Counted from the first letter of the stretch, positions 1 to 8,741 are shown. The stretch is 64,000 bases of DNA from Blastococcus colisei (GCF_006717095.1 NZ_VFQE01000001.1:3534001-3598000), one strand, 5' to 3'. A program made the numbers and translations. The notes: a model not told the origin generated them from the letters alone.

Positions 1-689
1 GCGATCACGTTGTCCTCGTAACTGCGGACGGCGGAGTCGAAGTCGCCCCCGCACGTGATCAGGCGCAGCTGGGGGTTCTCGGTGTTGCCGTAGACCTCCA
101 GGGTCGGGAAGTCGTCCTTCGGGTGGGTCTCCACCCGGTCCACCGCGAACACGGCCACGCTGCCGTCCGCGCGGGCGACGGTCACCTCGGCTCCCGGCTG
201 CAGCGCACCGAGCTCGAAGAAGACGCCGGGGCCGTGCTCAGCGGAGTCGACGTGTCCCAGGATGACTGCGGGGCCGACGGCGCCGGGGGCCGGGCCGCGC
301 TGGTACCAGCCGGCCTGGTCGTTCGGTCCCAGCGGCGGCACCTCGACGGTGCCGTCGTCGTTGAGGTCGAGGCGCAGCAGCTCACTGGTGACGCCGATCG
401 ACGGCACGGACACCGAGACGGGCTCGGCCACCTGCTCGCTCGCGGCATCGGCGGACGGCGCCGACGGCGGGGTCGTCGGCGGGGGCGCGGCCTCCCCGGC
501 GGCCGAGGGCGACGGCTCGGAGGGTGCGGCCGACTCCGAGCGGTCCTCCGCCGCTGCGGCCGGTTGCGGGGGGCTCTGCTGCCCGGTCACCGCCAGCACG
601 ACCGCCGTCACGGCTACCAGCAGGAAGACGCCGGCGACGGCCGCCCAGACGCGCCAGCTCGGGCGACGGGTGCGGGATGGCTCGGTCAC
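1..689 (-). CDS. class F sortase (3' end beyond window)
   Basis: Probable cell-surface transpeptidase of the class F sortase family, about 229 residues visible. A short basic N-terminus is followed by one membrane segment (about residues 15-33), a Ser/Pro/Ala-rich linker, and the sortase beta-barrel. The catalytic His is in VILGHVDS and the catalytic Cys in LITCGG; the expected Arg would lie in the missing C-terminus. The GTG start is chosen because GGAGGGA precedes it by a few bases and the membrane anchor follows at once. It lies 97 bp downstream of a secreted CHRD-like protein in the same direction, so co-transcription is likely. That neighbour is the obvious candidate substrate, although it has no LPXTG motif. 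Confidence 0.88.
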   Translation of the reverse strand, partial: MTEPSRTRRPSWRVWAAVAGVFLLVAVTAVVLAVTGQQSPPQPAAAAEDRSESAAPSEPSPSAAGEAAPPPTTPPSAPSADAASEQVAEPVSVSVPSIGVTSELLRLDLNDDGTVEVPPLGPNDQAGWYQRGPAPGAVGPAVILGHVDSAEHGPGVFFELGALQPGAEVTVARADGSVAVFAVDRVETHPKDDFPTLEVYGNTENPQLRLITCGGDFDSAVRSYEDNVI

Positions 690-786
690 GGGAGTCCCTC
701 CGGGGGGTGCGGCGACGGCGGTTTCAGAAGATGGGGCCTGCGCCGCGCGGGGATCGAGTGACCCCCGCGCGGCGCGGGTGGGTCGG

Positions 787-1557
787 TCAGGCCTGGTCGG
801 CGGCCTGGCGACGGCGGTAGGCGACAGCCCCCGCGGCCGCGGCACCGGTCAGCGCGAGCGCCCCGATGCCCATCGCGGCCTGCTGCTCGGTGCCGGACGT
901 GCTGCCGGCGCCCGTCTCGGCGCCACCGCTCGGGGCGGTACCCATCTGCGCCAGCTTCAGGGGACCACACGCAGCGGGAGCGGTGGCCTCCATGGGCAGC
1001 GACGGGTCGAGGTCGCTCATGATGTCGCCGTCGTAGGCACCGCTGCCGTTCTTGTCGACACCGTGCAGGACCAGCACCGCGGTGCCGGCGGCGAAGGACT
1101 CCTGGACGTCCTGGGTGATGGAGAACGTCCGCTCGTAGCTGACCGTGCCGTCATCGGCCGTGGGGAAGCGGTCGATCGCGAGCCCGCTGTCGGGGCTGGT
1201 GTCGCCCGTGGTGGTCAGCGACGTCCCGATGGCGCCGTACTCCTCGGAACCTTCGGTGGTGCTGACGAAGCCGTCGCCGTTGGCGTCGTCGCCGTCGGTC
1301 GGGCAGGTGCCCATGGCGCCGATGTGGAAGTGCTGGGCGTGCGGCGAGCCCGCCAGCAGGCCCGTCGCCTCGATCATCACGGTGGCCTGGTCGCCTTCGA
1401 GGGTGACCATGCCGGTGCCGGACACGCCGGACTGGTTGAGGGCGCCGAGGTCGGCCTGGTAGCTGCCGTCGTGGGCGGCGGAGGCGGCCGTCATGGTCAG
1501 CAGCGGGAACGCGGCTGCCGCGATGGCGACGGTCGGGATAGCGAATGCCTTGCGCAC
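787..1557 (-). CDS. secreted CHRD-like protein with EF-hand-like loop and C-terminal anchor
   Basis: Exported protein of 256 residues with a signal peptide ending near residue 28 (TAASAAHDG). The body resembles the CHRD (chordin) domain of bacterial surface proteins, including the PHAQHFHIGA segment at about 72-81. Residues 91-102 (DANGDGFVSTTE) match the EF-hand calcium loop pattern, and a second weaker loop occurs at VDKNGSGAYDG. The C-terminus has a Gly/Ala hydrophobic segment followed by RRR, like a membrane or cell-wall anchor, but no LPXTG. The GTG start follows AGAGGAG. It precedes the sortase gene and is probably in its operon. Its molecular function is unknown; calcium binding and surface anchoring are inferences. 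Confidence 0.8.
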   Translation of the reverse strand: MRKAFAIPTVAIAAAAFPLLTMTAASAAHDGSYQADLGALNQSGVSGTGMVTLEGDQATVMIEATGLLAGSPHAQHFHIGAMGTCPTDGDDANGDGFVSTTEGSEEYGAIGTSLTTTGDTSPDSGLAIDRFPTADDGTVSYERTFSITQDVQESFAAGTAVLVLHGVDKNGSGAYDGDIMSDLDPSLPMEATAPAACGPLKLAQMGTAPSGGAETGAGSTSGTEQQAAMGIGALALTGAAAAGAVAYRRRQAADQA

Positions 1558-1962
1558 GATGTGCTCCTCTGGATCGAGAGGTTCTCGTCGGCGCCCGGGT
1601 GGACGACGACGTCGACAGCGGTTCAGAACCGCTCTCGCGTGGATCGGACGGTCGCAGTGGTGCGGCCGCCGGCGCCTGGGTCGGGAAAGACCCGTTCAGC
1701 GGGCGGTCCCCCGGCCGATGCCACTGGCCGCCACCGCGCTGTCCGATCAGCGTTCGGTCGCACTGCCCGCATCGGTTCACTCGGTAACGCGCACCACCCG
1801 ATCGTGTTCAAAACGATTGCGCGACATCGGTTCCGGGGATCGGCCTGCCGGACGCCCTACGGCCACGCCGAAGGCATCCCGCGACCCCTGTACCTGCCCC
1901 GGCCGTGTCATCCTCCCCAGGGAGGCGACCGGTGACCGCCCCTGAACCGGGAGTGGCCCCGC
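1558..1962. other. 405-bp divergent intergenic region
   Basis: Gap between the divergent starts of the CHRD-like gene and copC. No credible coding sequence was seen. It holds a perfect 17-bp palindrome (1617-1633) on the CHRD-gene side and a slightly AT-richer patch around 1800-1830 (GTTCAAAACGATT). Promoters for both directions must lie here, but I cannot assign -10 and -35 boxes reliably. Confidence 0.6.
1617..1633. promoter_or_regulatory. perfect palindrome upstream of CHRD/sortase genes
   Basis: AGCGGTTC-A-GAACCGCT is an exact inverted repeat with 8-bp arms, 60 bp upstream of the GTG of the CHRD-like gene. It could be an operator for a dimeric regulator or overlap an ECF-type promoter (GAAC core). 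No regulator gene is adjacent, so the assignment is inference. Confidence 0.4.
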
Positions 1963-2610
1963 ATGCGAAGGACTGTCATGGCTGATCACGTGCCCACCCA
2001 CCGCCGTACGGCGCTCTCGAGGTTCGCCATACGCATGGCCGCGGGCGTGATGACCACCCTCGCCCTCCTGCTCGGATTCGGGGCAACCTCCGCCTCGGCG
2101 CACGACGCGCTGGTCGCGATCACCCCGTCCGCCGACGCGACCCTGGACGTCCCGCCTGCGCAGGTGACGCTCGAGTTCAGCGGCCGCCCGCAGGCGCTGG
2201 GCACCCAGGCCCTGGTCAGCGGTTCGGACGGCGGTCAGGTGTCCGTCGGCGCAGCCGAGCTACGCGATACGAGCGTCGTCCAGCCGCTCTCCGACGACCT
2301 CCCCAGCGGGACCTACACGGTCGAGTGGCGCGTCACCTCCTCGGATGGTCACGCCCTGTCGGGCACGTCCACCTTCACGATCGCGGAGACCTCCTCCGCA
2401 GCAGCGGATCCGTCGGCAGCCACGGTGCCGCCGGCAGCCACGACCCCGTCCGACCCCGGTCCCGCAGCACCGGCGGCGGGATCCGCGAACGCTGCGGCAC
2501 CCGCGTCGGAGACGGACGGCCTGTCCTCCCCGGTGGCCTGGACCGCCGCGGGCACGGTCCTCGCGGCGGCCGGGGTCCTCATCGTCCGGCGACGGCGCGC
2601 GCGGCCGTGA
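1963..2610 (+). CDS. copC: copper resistance protein CopC
   Basis: Periplasmic-type copper-binding protein of 215 residues. After the signal peptide (cleavage at SASA) the mature chain would begin with His (HDALV). A conserved SSDGH follows later. Together these give the N-terminal His, Asp and internal His used as the Cu(II) site in CopC proteins. A Pro/Ala-rich linker leads to a C-terminal membrane helix ending in RRRRARP, so the protein is probably tethered outside the membrane, as in other Gram-positive CopC. ATG at 1963 follows GGGAG; an in-frame ATG at 1978 is an alternative start. The stop overlaps the GTG of copD, implying coupled translation. Confidence 0.9.
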   Translation: MRRTVMADHVPTHRRTALSRFAIRMAAGVMTTLALLLGFGATSASAHDALVAITPSADATLDVPPAQVTLEFSGRPQALGTQALVSGSDGGQVSVGAAELRDTSVVQPLSDDLPSGTYTVEWRVTSSDGHALSGTSTFTIAETSSAAADPSAATVPPAATTPSDPGPAAPAAGSANAAAPASETDGLSSPVAWTAAGTVLAAAGVLIVRRRRARP

Positions 2611-4061
2611 CGACCGGTCGCGCGGCCGGCGCGACGGCCCTCGCCGAGGCTCCCGGGACGGCTGCCGCCGGCACCTCGACGGCAGCCGCTCCGGAGGACG
2701 CCGCACCACTCCGGGGCCGCGTCCTCGGGGCCGTGGCCGCGGGCATCGCGGGCCTCGTCGCGCTGCTCCTGCTCGCCCTCGCCGTGGGCGGTGGCGGCCA
2801 GGCCGATGCATCGGGGCTGGACCAGTCCGGCCGGCTCGTCGACCTGGGACTGCCGATCTCCGCGCTGGCCGCGCGGGTGGCCGCACTGGGCACGGTGGGC
2901 ACCCTGCTGTTCGCCGCCGTCCTGCTGCCCGGCCCCGGGCGCGCACTGCCCGCCGCGGCACAGCGCGCCGCCCGGGCGGCGTCCCTGTGGGCGGCGGCCT
3001 GGGTCGGCGCGACCGCGCTCAACGCCCTCTTCACGGTGAGCGAGCTGGTCGGCGTCCCGCCGACCTCGCTGACGTCGTCCTCGGTGCGGATCTTCGTCAC
3101 TGACGTGGCGGCGGGACGGGCCGCTGTTGCCGTGATCGCGGCAGCCGGCTTCCTCGCCCTGGTCGCCCGGCGGTGCCGCGGCACTGCGTCGGCGGCCCTG
3201 CTGCTCGCCGTGGCGCTGTCGGGCCTGGTCGTCCCCGCCGTCCTCACCGGCCACTCCGCCGCTGCCGACAACCACCTGCTGGCGGTCACCAACCTGAGCG
3301 TGCACGTGGTCAGCGCGGCCGTGTGGGTCGGCGGCCTGATCGCCCTGCTGGTGCACGGACGCGGCCGCGATGATCTGGCACCGGCTGCCGCCCGGTTCAG
3401 CGCGGTGGCGCTGGTCTGCTTCCTCGCCACCGGGGCGTCCGGGCTGCTGGCCGCGTGGCTGGTGCTCGGCGGGGACACCGATGCGCTGGCCGCGGTCACG
3501 GGCACCGGCTACGGCTGGCTGCTGGTCGGCAAGGCGGCCGGGCTCGCAGCCCTCGGGGTGTTCGGCTGGCAGCATCGACGCCGCACGCTGCCCGCCCTGA
3601 GGGCCGGTCGGCGACGTGCCTTCCGCCGCTTCGCCGCCCTGGAGGCCGTCGTCATGCTGGCGACGATCGCCCTGGCCGTGGCCCTGTCCGCTTCTCCCCC
3701 GCCCGCGGCGAGCTCCCCGCCGGCCGTGGCGCAGTCGGTCGCGCCGGGTGCGCAGCCCGGGCCGGCGGCCCCGGAGCCGGGTATCGAGGACATGGCCGGC
3801 CACGACCACGGGGATCTGTCGGTCACCGTGCTGATCGACGAGACGCGCTTCCACGTCTCGGCCCCGGTGTCTCCCGACACTGCGGTCACAGTGCACAACG
3901 CCACGGGCACGGAGGTCACCATCACCGCGGTCGACGGCAGCTTCGACGTCGTCGTCCCCGGAGGGACCCTCATGACGTTTCCCGCCCCGGACGAGCCGGG
4001 CAGCTACCCGTTCGAGAGCCGTCACTCGGCGTCCTTCACCGGGGTGCTCGTCGTCCGCTGA
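2607..4061 (+). CDS. copD: copper transport protein CopD with C-terminal cupredoxin-like domain
   Basis: Polytopic membrane protein of 484 residues with about eight or nine hydrophobic helices over residues 35-385 and CopD-family segments such as NLSVHVVSAAVWVGGL. It probably moves copper across the membrane using copper delivered by CopC. After a Pro/Ala-rich linker the last 85 or so residues (from AGHDHGDLSV) look like a small beta-sandwich similar to cupredoxin-like domains, but without the usual Cys ligand. The GTG start at 2607 overlaps the copC stop (GTGA). Longer in-frame starts lie inside copC and are rejected. Transport direction, and whether the tail binds copper, are not shown by sequence. 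Confidence 0.88.
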   Translation: MTTGRAAGATALAEAPGTAAAGTSTAAAPEDAAPLRGRVLGAVAAGIAGLVALLLLALAVGGGGQADASGLDQSGRLVDLGLPISALAARVAALGTVGTLLFAAVLLPGPGRALPAAAQRAARAASLWAAAWVGATALNALFTVSELVGVPPTSLTSSSVRIFVTDVAAGRAAVAVIAAAGFLALVARRCRGTASAALLLAVALSGLVVPAVLTGHSAAADNHLLAVTNLSVHVVSAAVWVGGLIALLVHGRGRDDLAPAAARFSAVALVCFLATGASGLLAAWLVLGGDTDALAAVTGTGYGWLLVGKAAGLAALGVFGWQHRRRTLPALRAGRRRAFRRFAALEAVVMLATIALAVALSASPPPAASSPPAVAQSVAPGAQPGPAAPEPGIEDMAGHDHGDLSVTVLIDETRFHVSAPVSPDTAVTVHNATGTEVTITAVDGSFDVVVPGGTLMTFPAPDEPGSYPFESRHSASFTGVLVVR

Positions 4062-4094
4062 GCGGATACCCGCTGCGCAACCGGGCGTGCCCGG

Positions 4095-4472
4095 TCAGTC
4101 CTCCTGGATCACCGAGAAGACGTTGCCCGCCGGGTCGGTGAACCAGGCGATCAGCGGCCCGCCGGCGCGCATGATGCCCCGCTCGTCGGTCGGCGGGTTC
4201 TCGTAGTGCTCGAACCGGACCCCTCGATCGACCAGCGCGTCGACGGCCTTCTCCACGTCGGGCACCGGAAAGTTGAGCACCGTGAAGGTCGCCGGCGCGT
4301 GGTCGGCCTTGGCGTATACCAGCACGTCCGTGCCGCCGCCGAGGTGGAGCCGCATGATGCCGTCCATCGCCTCATCGGTGACGCGGAGCCCCAGCGTCTC
4401 CTCGTAGAAGCGGCGGGCCGCGACCGGGTCGTCGACGGAGAAGCCGCTGTAGGCCGGGCTGTCGGTGAGCAT
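4095..4472 (-). CDS. VOC (glyoxalase/bleomycin resistance fold) family protein
   Basis: Small single-domain VOC-fold protein of 125 residues. The opening strand ([19 protein letters not shown]) and ending ([14 protein letters not shown]) are typical of glyoxalase, extradiol dioxygenase and bleomycin-resistance relatives. Such proteins use a metal held by His and Glu; the family is too broad to name a substrate here. ATG at 4472 is preferred over an upstream ATG at 4529 because AGAGGGGA lies just before it. It sits downstream of the ECF sigma factor gene in the same direction (84 bp gap) and is convergent with copD. Confidence 0.8.
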   Translation of the reverse strand: MLTDSPAYSGFSVDDPVAARRFYEETLGLRVTDEAMDGIMRLHLGGGTDVLVYAKADHAPATFTVLNFPVPDVEKAVDALVDRGVRFEHYENPPTDERGIMRAGGPLIAWFTDPAGNVFSVIQED

Positions 4473-4556
4473 GAGAAGTCCCCTCTCGAAGGTCCTTCTC
4501 CTAGGACCGAGCGTCCACCCGGGAATCATCGGTGGCCGGTCCGCCGCGCCGACGGG

Positions 4557-5540
4557 TCAGTCCACGAGCGTCGGGAGGCCGAGCGTCCGGAACAGCGGGG
4601 TGTCGAGGTCGAGGAAGCTCGAGATGTGGGCGATCCGCCCGTCCGCCAGCTCGAGCACGTGCAACGCCCACGGCTCGTGGCCACCCCCCTCCCGTGGGCG
4701 GTACTGCGCGAAGGCCGGCGTGCCGTTGGCGCTGAGCGGCACGACCACCGCCCCCCGGCAGCCGGCGCCCGGGCCCAGCATCCAGGTGCCGATGTCGTCG
4801 CGGCCGCGCAGCCACATCTCGAACGGCGGCATGTGCTGGGTGGCGTCCTCGTGCAGCAGCCGGACGAAGGCGTCGATGTCGTAGCGCTCGAACGCGTCGA
4901 CGTAGCGCGCGAGCAGCTCCCGGTCGTCGGCGTCCAGCGCCCGGGGTGCGGGCACACCGCCCGCCGCGGCCAGCGTGGCCCGGGCGCGCTGCAGGGCGCT
5001 GTTGACCGACGCCACCGTCGTGTCGAGCAGCTGGGCCACCTCGTCGGCCTTCCACCGCAGCACCTCGCGGAGGATCAGCACGGCCCGCTGGCGCGGGGGC
5101 AGGTGCTGCAGGGCAGCGACGAAGGCAAGCCTGATCGACTCCTTGGCCACGGCGTGCTCCGCGGGGTCGCCGTCCTCGAGGAGTACCTGCCGGTCGAGCA
5201 CCGGCTCGATCCAGGCCGTGGCGGGACGCCGTCCGGCGAGCGAGGCCTGCACCGGCGGGAACGGGGAGCCGGCCAGGTCCATCGGCAGCGCCCGGCGCTG
5301 CCGGCCGGACAGCTGGTCGAGGCAGACGTTGGTGGCGATCCGGTAGAGCCAGGACCGCAGTGCCGACCGGCCCTCGAAGTCGCTCAGGCCCCGCCAGGCC
5401 CGGACCAGCGTCTCCTGCACCGCGTCCTCGGCGTCGAAGGAGGAACCGAGCATGCGGTAGCAGAAACCCGTCAGCTCACGACGGTGCTCGAGCAGGCGGG
5501 GATCGAGCTGATCCGCCGGGCCGATCGCGACGCTGGTCAC
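4557..5540 (-). CDS. ECF sigma-70 factor with SnoaL-like C-terminal domain
   Basis: Extracytoplasmic-function sigma factor of 327 residues. Region 2 is at about 15-85 (FDAEDAVQETLVRAWR, WLYRIATNVCLD) and region 4 at about 130-190 (LPPRQRAVLILREV, TTVASVNSALQRAR). A C-terminal SnoaL-like domain follows (about 205-327, YVDAFERYDIDAFVRLLHED). This architecture and length match the SigG/SigX5-type group in actinobacteria, where the tail may sense a ligand or control activity in place of an anti-sigma factor. None is encoded next door. GTG at 5540 fits the family N-terminus. The downstream VOC gene is a plausible target or operon partner. Confidence 0.9.
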   Translation of the reverse strand: MTSVAIGPADQLDPRLLEHRRELTGFCYRMLGSSFDAEDAVQETLVRAWRGLSDFEGRSALRSWLYRIATNVCLDQLSGRQRRALPMDLAGSPFPPVQASLAGRRPATAWIEPVLDRQVLLEDGDPAEHAVAKESIRLAFVAALQHLPPRQRAVLILREVLRWKADEVAQLLDTTVASVNSALQRARATLAAAGGVPAPRALDADDRELLARYVDAFERYDIDAFVRLLHEDATQHMPPFEMWLRGRDDIGTWMLGPGAGCRGAVVVPLSANGTPAFAQYRPREGGGHEPWALHVLELADGRIAHISSFLDLDTPLFRTLGLPTLVD

Positions 5541-5614
5541 CTGAGACCACTCCTCGCAGTAGGTGTGCGCGCCAGCACACCACAGGACACCGACAGTTCG
5601 GGAGGGTCGTCGTC

Positions 5615-7288
5615 CTACTGGTAGGTGACCAGCTCGGGAACGGGGCTGACCTGCCCGATCGTCTGCTCGGGCGTGAGCATCGGCAGGTCCTCGTCGTAGA
5701 AGTTCTTCCAGCCCCAGTACAACCCCGGCGGCGCCGTCTCTTGCAGCGCGCGCCAGGTGGCCTGCTTGTCGCCCTGACCACCCTGCCCGTCCGCGTGGAT
5801 CATCACCGCGAGCTCGTCGCGGGAGGTGTCGACCCGTTCGCGGCCGGGGAGCATGTCGAGCCGGAACTGGTGCAGGACCAGCAGCTTCTGCGGCAGGGCG
5901 TTCTCGCGGGTGAGGTCGGCGAGCCAGGTGATGACCCGGTTGACCTCGTCGATCTCCACCGAGCCGATCTGGGTCAGGTGCACCTCGCCCGGGCCCAGCC
6001 GCCACTCCGGGTCCAGCGCGAGCCCGACGTGCGGCAGCTCCAGCAGGGAGCGGTACAGCTCGGCCTGGGTGACGAAGTCCGTGCGCCCCGGCTGGAGGTC
6101 GAGCACGACGTACAGCCCCGCCTCCCCGGCCGCCTCGACCCACGGGCGGAGGAACTCGGGATCGGCCTCGGCCGAGTAGTCGCCGTCCGCACCCGCGGAC
6201 GACGACGCGACGGTGGCGATGATCTCGAACGCCGGCACGACCGTGGCCTCGACCAGCGGCTCGTAGGGAGCGGCGTGCGCGCGTGCCCGCTCGATCGCCG
6301 CGTCGAGCGGCTGTTCGCCCAGCACGCCGAGGGCGCCCGTGCCGGGATGGCCGTAGAGGGCGACCAGCATCCGGCCCGGGAAGAGCAGCTGTCCGCCACC
6401 GGGCAGCTGGGTGCCCGTGGCGGCCGTCTCGAGCTTCCACTCGAGCCCGTCCTCGGCGGCGAAACCGGCGCCCAGCGCGACGACGGACTCCGGCTGCTCC
6501 TCCGACAACGACTCGACGACGTCCGCCGATGCGCGGGGGTCGGTCTGCTCGCCGGTCAGCACGACCCGAGCGCCGGCGGCCCGCGCAGTGGCGATCCCGG
6601 CCAGGGACTCCGGCCCGTCGCCGGCCAGGACCACCGTCCCGGACAGCTCGTCCGCGCGGTCCACGGCCGGCAGTTCGGCGTCCGTCCCGTCGCCTGACGC
6701 CGGCGCGGTCGCGCCGTCGCCCTGCAGAGCGACCAGCTCGTCGGGGTCCAGCGCGGCGACGGCGGCGGCCTCCCCGTCCGCCGCCACCGACTCCGCCGTC
6801 CACTCCAGCCCGGTGGCCGCGGCGACGGCGTCCGGGTCCGCAGGCACCTGCACGACCTCGGGTCCGCCCGCACCGGCCGACTCGTCCGACGCGGTCCCCG
6901 CCGCATCGCCGACGGCGAGCACCGTCACCGTCCCCAGCCGGTCCAGCTCGGCCGCCACCTCGGCGGCCACCGCCCCGCCGGCGGGCTCCAGCAGCAGCGG
7001 AACACCCAGGCCCACCGCCGCGGAAGCCGCCAGCAGGGTCCCCGCGGTATCGCCGTCCCGCGCCACGACGGTCACGTCGGCGCTGTCGAAAAGGGCCCGG
7101 CTCGTCGCCACGGCCGAGGCCACTGCCTCCGCATCGGCGACCAGCGTGAAGGCCGCGTCCGGCGGCGACGTCACCACCTGCGCGGCGTCCCGGGGGGCGT
7201 CGGCCTCGTCGCTGTCGGCTGCGTCCGAGGTGCAGCCGACGACGAGCGAGGCGGTGGCCAGACCGGCCAGGGTGGCGCGCAGGCGCAC
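5615..7288 (-). CDS. large lipoprotein of unknown function
   Basis: Predicted exported lipoprotein of 557 residues with a lipobox near residue 20 (ASLVVGC) after a short signal peptide. Residues about 25-300 are Ala/Val/Asp-rich repeated alpha/beta units (such as TVTVLAVGDAAG and ESVVALGAGF), reminiscent of cell-wall-binding repeat modules, though I could not confirm that family. The C-terminal half looks like a TIM-barrel or glycoside-hydrolase-like domain (LYVVLDLQPGRTDF, VGLALDPEWRLG, LLVLHQFRLDML, GLYWGWKNFYDED). The GTG start has a strong GGAGGAG. It stands alone, divergent from the Eis-like gene. The activity is unknown. Confidence 0.82.
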   Translation of the reverse strand: MRLRATLAGLATASLVVGCTSDAADSDEADAPRDAAQVVTSPPDAAFTLVADAEAVASAVATSRALFDSADVTVVARDGDTAGTLLAASAAVGLGVPLLLEPAGGAVAAEVAAELDRLGTVTVLAVGDAAGTASDESAGAGGPEVVQVPADPDAVAAATGLEWTAESVAADGEAAAVAALDPDELVALQGDGATAPASGDGTDAELPAVDRADELSGTVVLAGDGPESLAGIATARAAGARVVLTGEQTDPRASADVVESLSEEQPESVVALGAGFAAEDGLEWKLETAATGTQLPGGGQLLFPGRMLVALYGHPGTGALGVLGEQPLDAAIERARAHAAPYEPLVEATVVPAFEIIATVASSSAGADGDYSAEADPEFLRPWVEAAGEAGLYVVLDLQPGRTDFVTQAELYRSLLELPHVGLALDPEWRLGPGEVHLTQIGSVEIDEVNRVITWLADLTRENALPQKLLVLHQFRLDMLPGRERVDTSRDELAVMIHADGQGGQGDKQATWRALQETAPPGLYWGWKNFYDEDLPMLTPEQTIGQVSPVPELVTYQ

Positions 7289-7433
7289 GGGCTCCTCCGT
7301 CCGCCGGCATGCCGGTGGCGCAGGGGCGCGACGACGGCGGCACGCTCGGCTCCTGGCGAGCTTAGTGCGCCCGGCCATCGCGCCCGGCGGAACTCGTTGG
7401 CGAACCGTCGGACCCGCCCGGTAGACAAGTCCC

Positions 7434-8678
7434 GTGGCCGACGACCTCTACGACCAGCTGCGACCGGCGTCTCCTGCGGAGTGGCCCGACTTCCTGCAGG
7501 CGATGACGGGTGCATTCGGCGAGACGCCGACCGGGCCCTATCTCGACAGCCCCTCGCCGGTCGCCGAGCTGGACCGCTCCCTGGGTCTCTGGGAGGACGG
7601 CCGGGTCGTGGCCACCTCCGGCATCTACAGCCGTGAGCTGAGCGTGCCCGGCGCCGTCGTGCCCTGCGCCGGCGTCACCTGGGTGACCGTCGCCCCCACC
7701 CACCGCCGGCGCGGCGTCCTGACGGCGATGATGCGGCGCCAGCTGACCGAGCTGCACGAGCAGGAGCGCGAGCCGGTCGCGGCGCTGTGGGCGTCCGAGC
7801 ACACCATCTACGGCCGGTTCGGCTACGCGCCGGCGACCGTCCGCGCCCCGCTCGCCGGACCGACCGCCCGGCTGCGCCTGCGCCCCGACGTCGACCTCGG
7901 CACCGGCCGGGTCACGCTCGTCGACCAGGCCGCCTACCGGCCGGCCGCGGTCGCCGTGCACGAGAAGGTGCGCCGCTTCGTGCCGGGCAACATGGCGCGG
8001 GACGACCGCTGGTGGGACCGCCTGCTGCTCGACCTGCCGGAGCACCGGCACGGCGCCACGGCCCTTCGGTTCCTGCTGCACACCGAGGAGGACGGGACGG
8101 TCACCGGCTACGCCGCCTACCGGATGAAGGAGAACTGGACCGACACCGGCCACCCCGACGGCACGCTCACCGTCGAGGAGGTGCGCGCACTCAGCACGCC
8201 CGCATACGCCTCGCTGTGGCAGGTGCTGCTCTCGATCGACCTGGTGAGCACCGTCCGCGTGCAGCGGGCGTTCCCCGACGACCCGGTCCGCCACCTCGTC
8301 ACCGACGCCCGGGCGCTGACCGGTCCCGTCCGCGACGGGCTGTGGGTCCGGCTGGTCGACGTCGGCCGGGCGCTGTCGGCCCGCCGGTACCCGGCGCCGA
8401 TCGACCTGGTGCTCGAGGTCCGCGACCGGTTCTGCCCGTGGAACACCGGTCGCTGGCGGCTGTCGGGACACCCGGCCGGGGCCTACTGCGGCCCGACCGA
8501 CCGCGACCCCGACATCGTCCTCGGCATCGAGGAGGTGTCCGCGGCCTACCTGGGCGGCACGTCGCTGGCCACGCTGCAGGCCGCCGGGCGGGTCACCGAG
8601 ATCAGCCCTGGCGCAGTGACGCTGGCCGCCACGGCGTTCCGCTGGCCGGTGACCCCCTGGTGCCCGGACGACTTCTGA
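7434..8678 (+). CDS. Eis-type GNAT N-acetyltransferase
   Basis: Enhanced-intracellular-survival (Eis) family acetyltransferase of 414 residues. The N-terminal GNAT domain has the acetyl-CoA loop HRRRGVL; a second GNAT-like domain and an SCP2-like C-terminal domain follow. In M. tuberculosis Eis the general acid is a Tyr and the base is the C-terminal Phe carboxylate. Here FGYAPAT supplies a matching Tyr and the chain ends in Phe (CPDDF). Eis enzymes acetylate amines such as aminoglycosides or protein lysines; the natural substrate here is unknown. It starts at GTG, is divergent from the lipoprotein gene and convergent with rpiB. Confidence 0.9.
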   Translation: MADDLYDQLRPASPAEWPDFLQAMTGAFGETPTGPYLDSPSPVAELDRSLGLWEDGRVVATSGIYSRELSVPGAVVPCAGVTWVTVAPTHRRRGVLTAMMRRQLTELHEQEREPVAALWASEHTIYGRFGYAPATVRAPLAGPTARLRLRPDVDLGTGRVTLVDQAAYRPAAVAVHEKVRRFVPGNMARDDRWWDRLLLDLPEHRHGATALRFLLHTEEDGTVTGYAAYRMKENWTDTGHPDGTLTVEEVRALSTPAYASLWQVLLSIDLVSTVRVQRAFPDDPVRHLVTDARALTGPVRDGLWVRLVDVGRALSARRYPAPIDLVLEVRDRFCPWNTGRWRLSGHPAGAYCGPTDRDPDIVLGIEEVSAAYLGGTSLATLQAAGRVTEISPGAVTLAATAFRWPVTPWCPDDF

Positions 8679-8682
8679 CGAA

Positions 8683-8730
8683 GGCCCCCAAGCGCCTCGC
8701 CCGCTCGGCGCGGGACCCTGCAGCGGGGCC
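8683..8730. terminator. hairpin between convergent Eis-like gene and rpiB
   Basis: GGCCCC at 8683-8688 pairs with GGGGCC at 8725-8730, enclosing a GC-rich insert able to form inner stems. It starts a few bases after the stop of the plus-strand gene and ends before the rpiB stop, so a bidirectional terminator is likely. Confidence 0.45.
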
Positions 8731-8741
8731 GTTCCATCAGC

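Noticed and set aside
2349-4025. 558-aa minus-strand open frame opposite copD
   Set aside because: Low-complexity Arg/Gly/Asp-rich translation with no motif, fully antisense to a well-supported CopD gene; typical high-GC shadow frame.
4557-7343. A single 928-aa minus-strand frame
   Set aside because: The real ECF sigma factor uses only its last 327 codons; the upstream part is an Arg/Gly-rich shadow of the lipoprotein gene.
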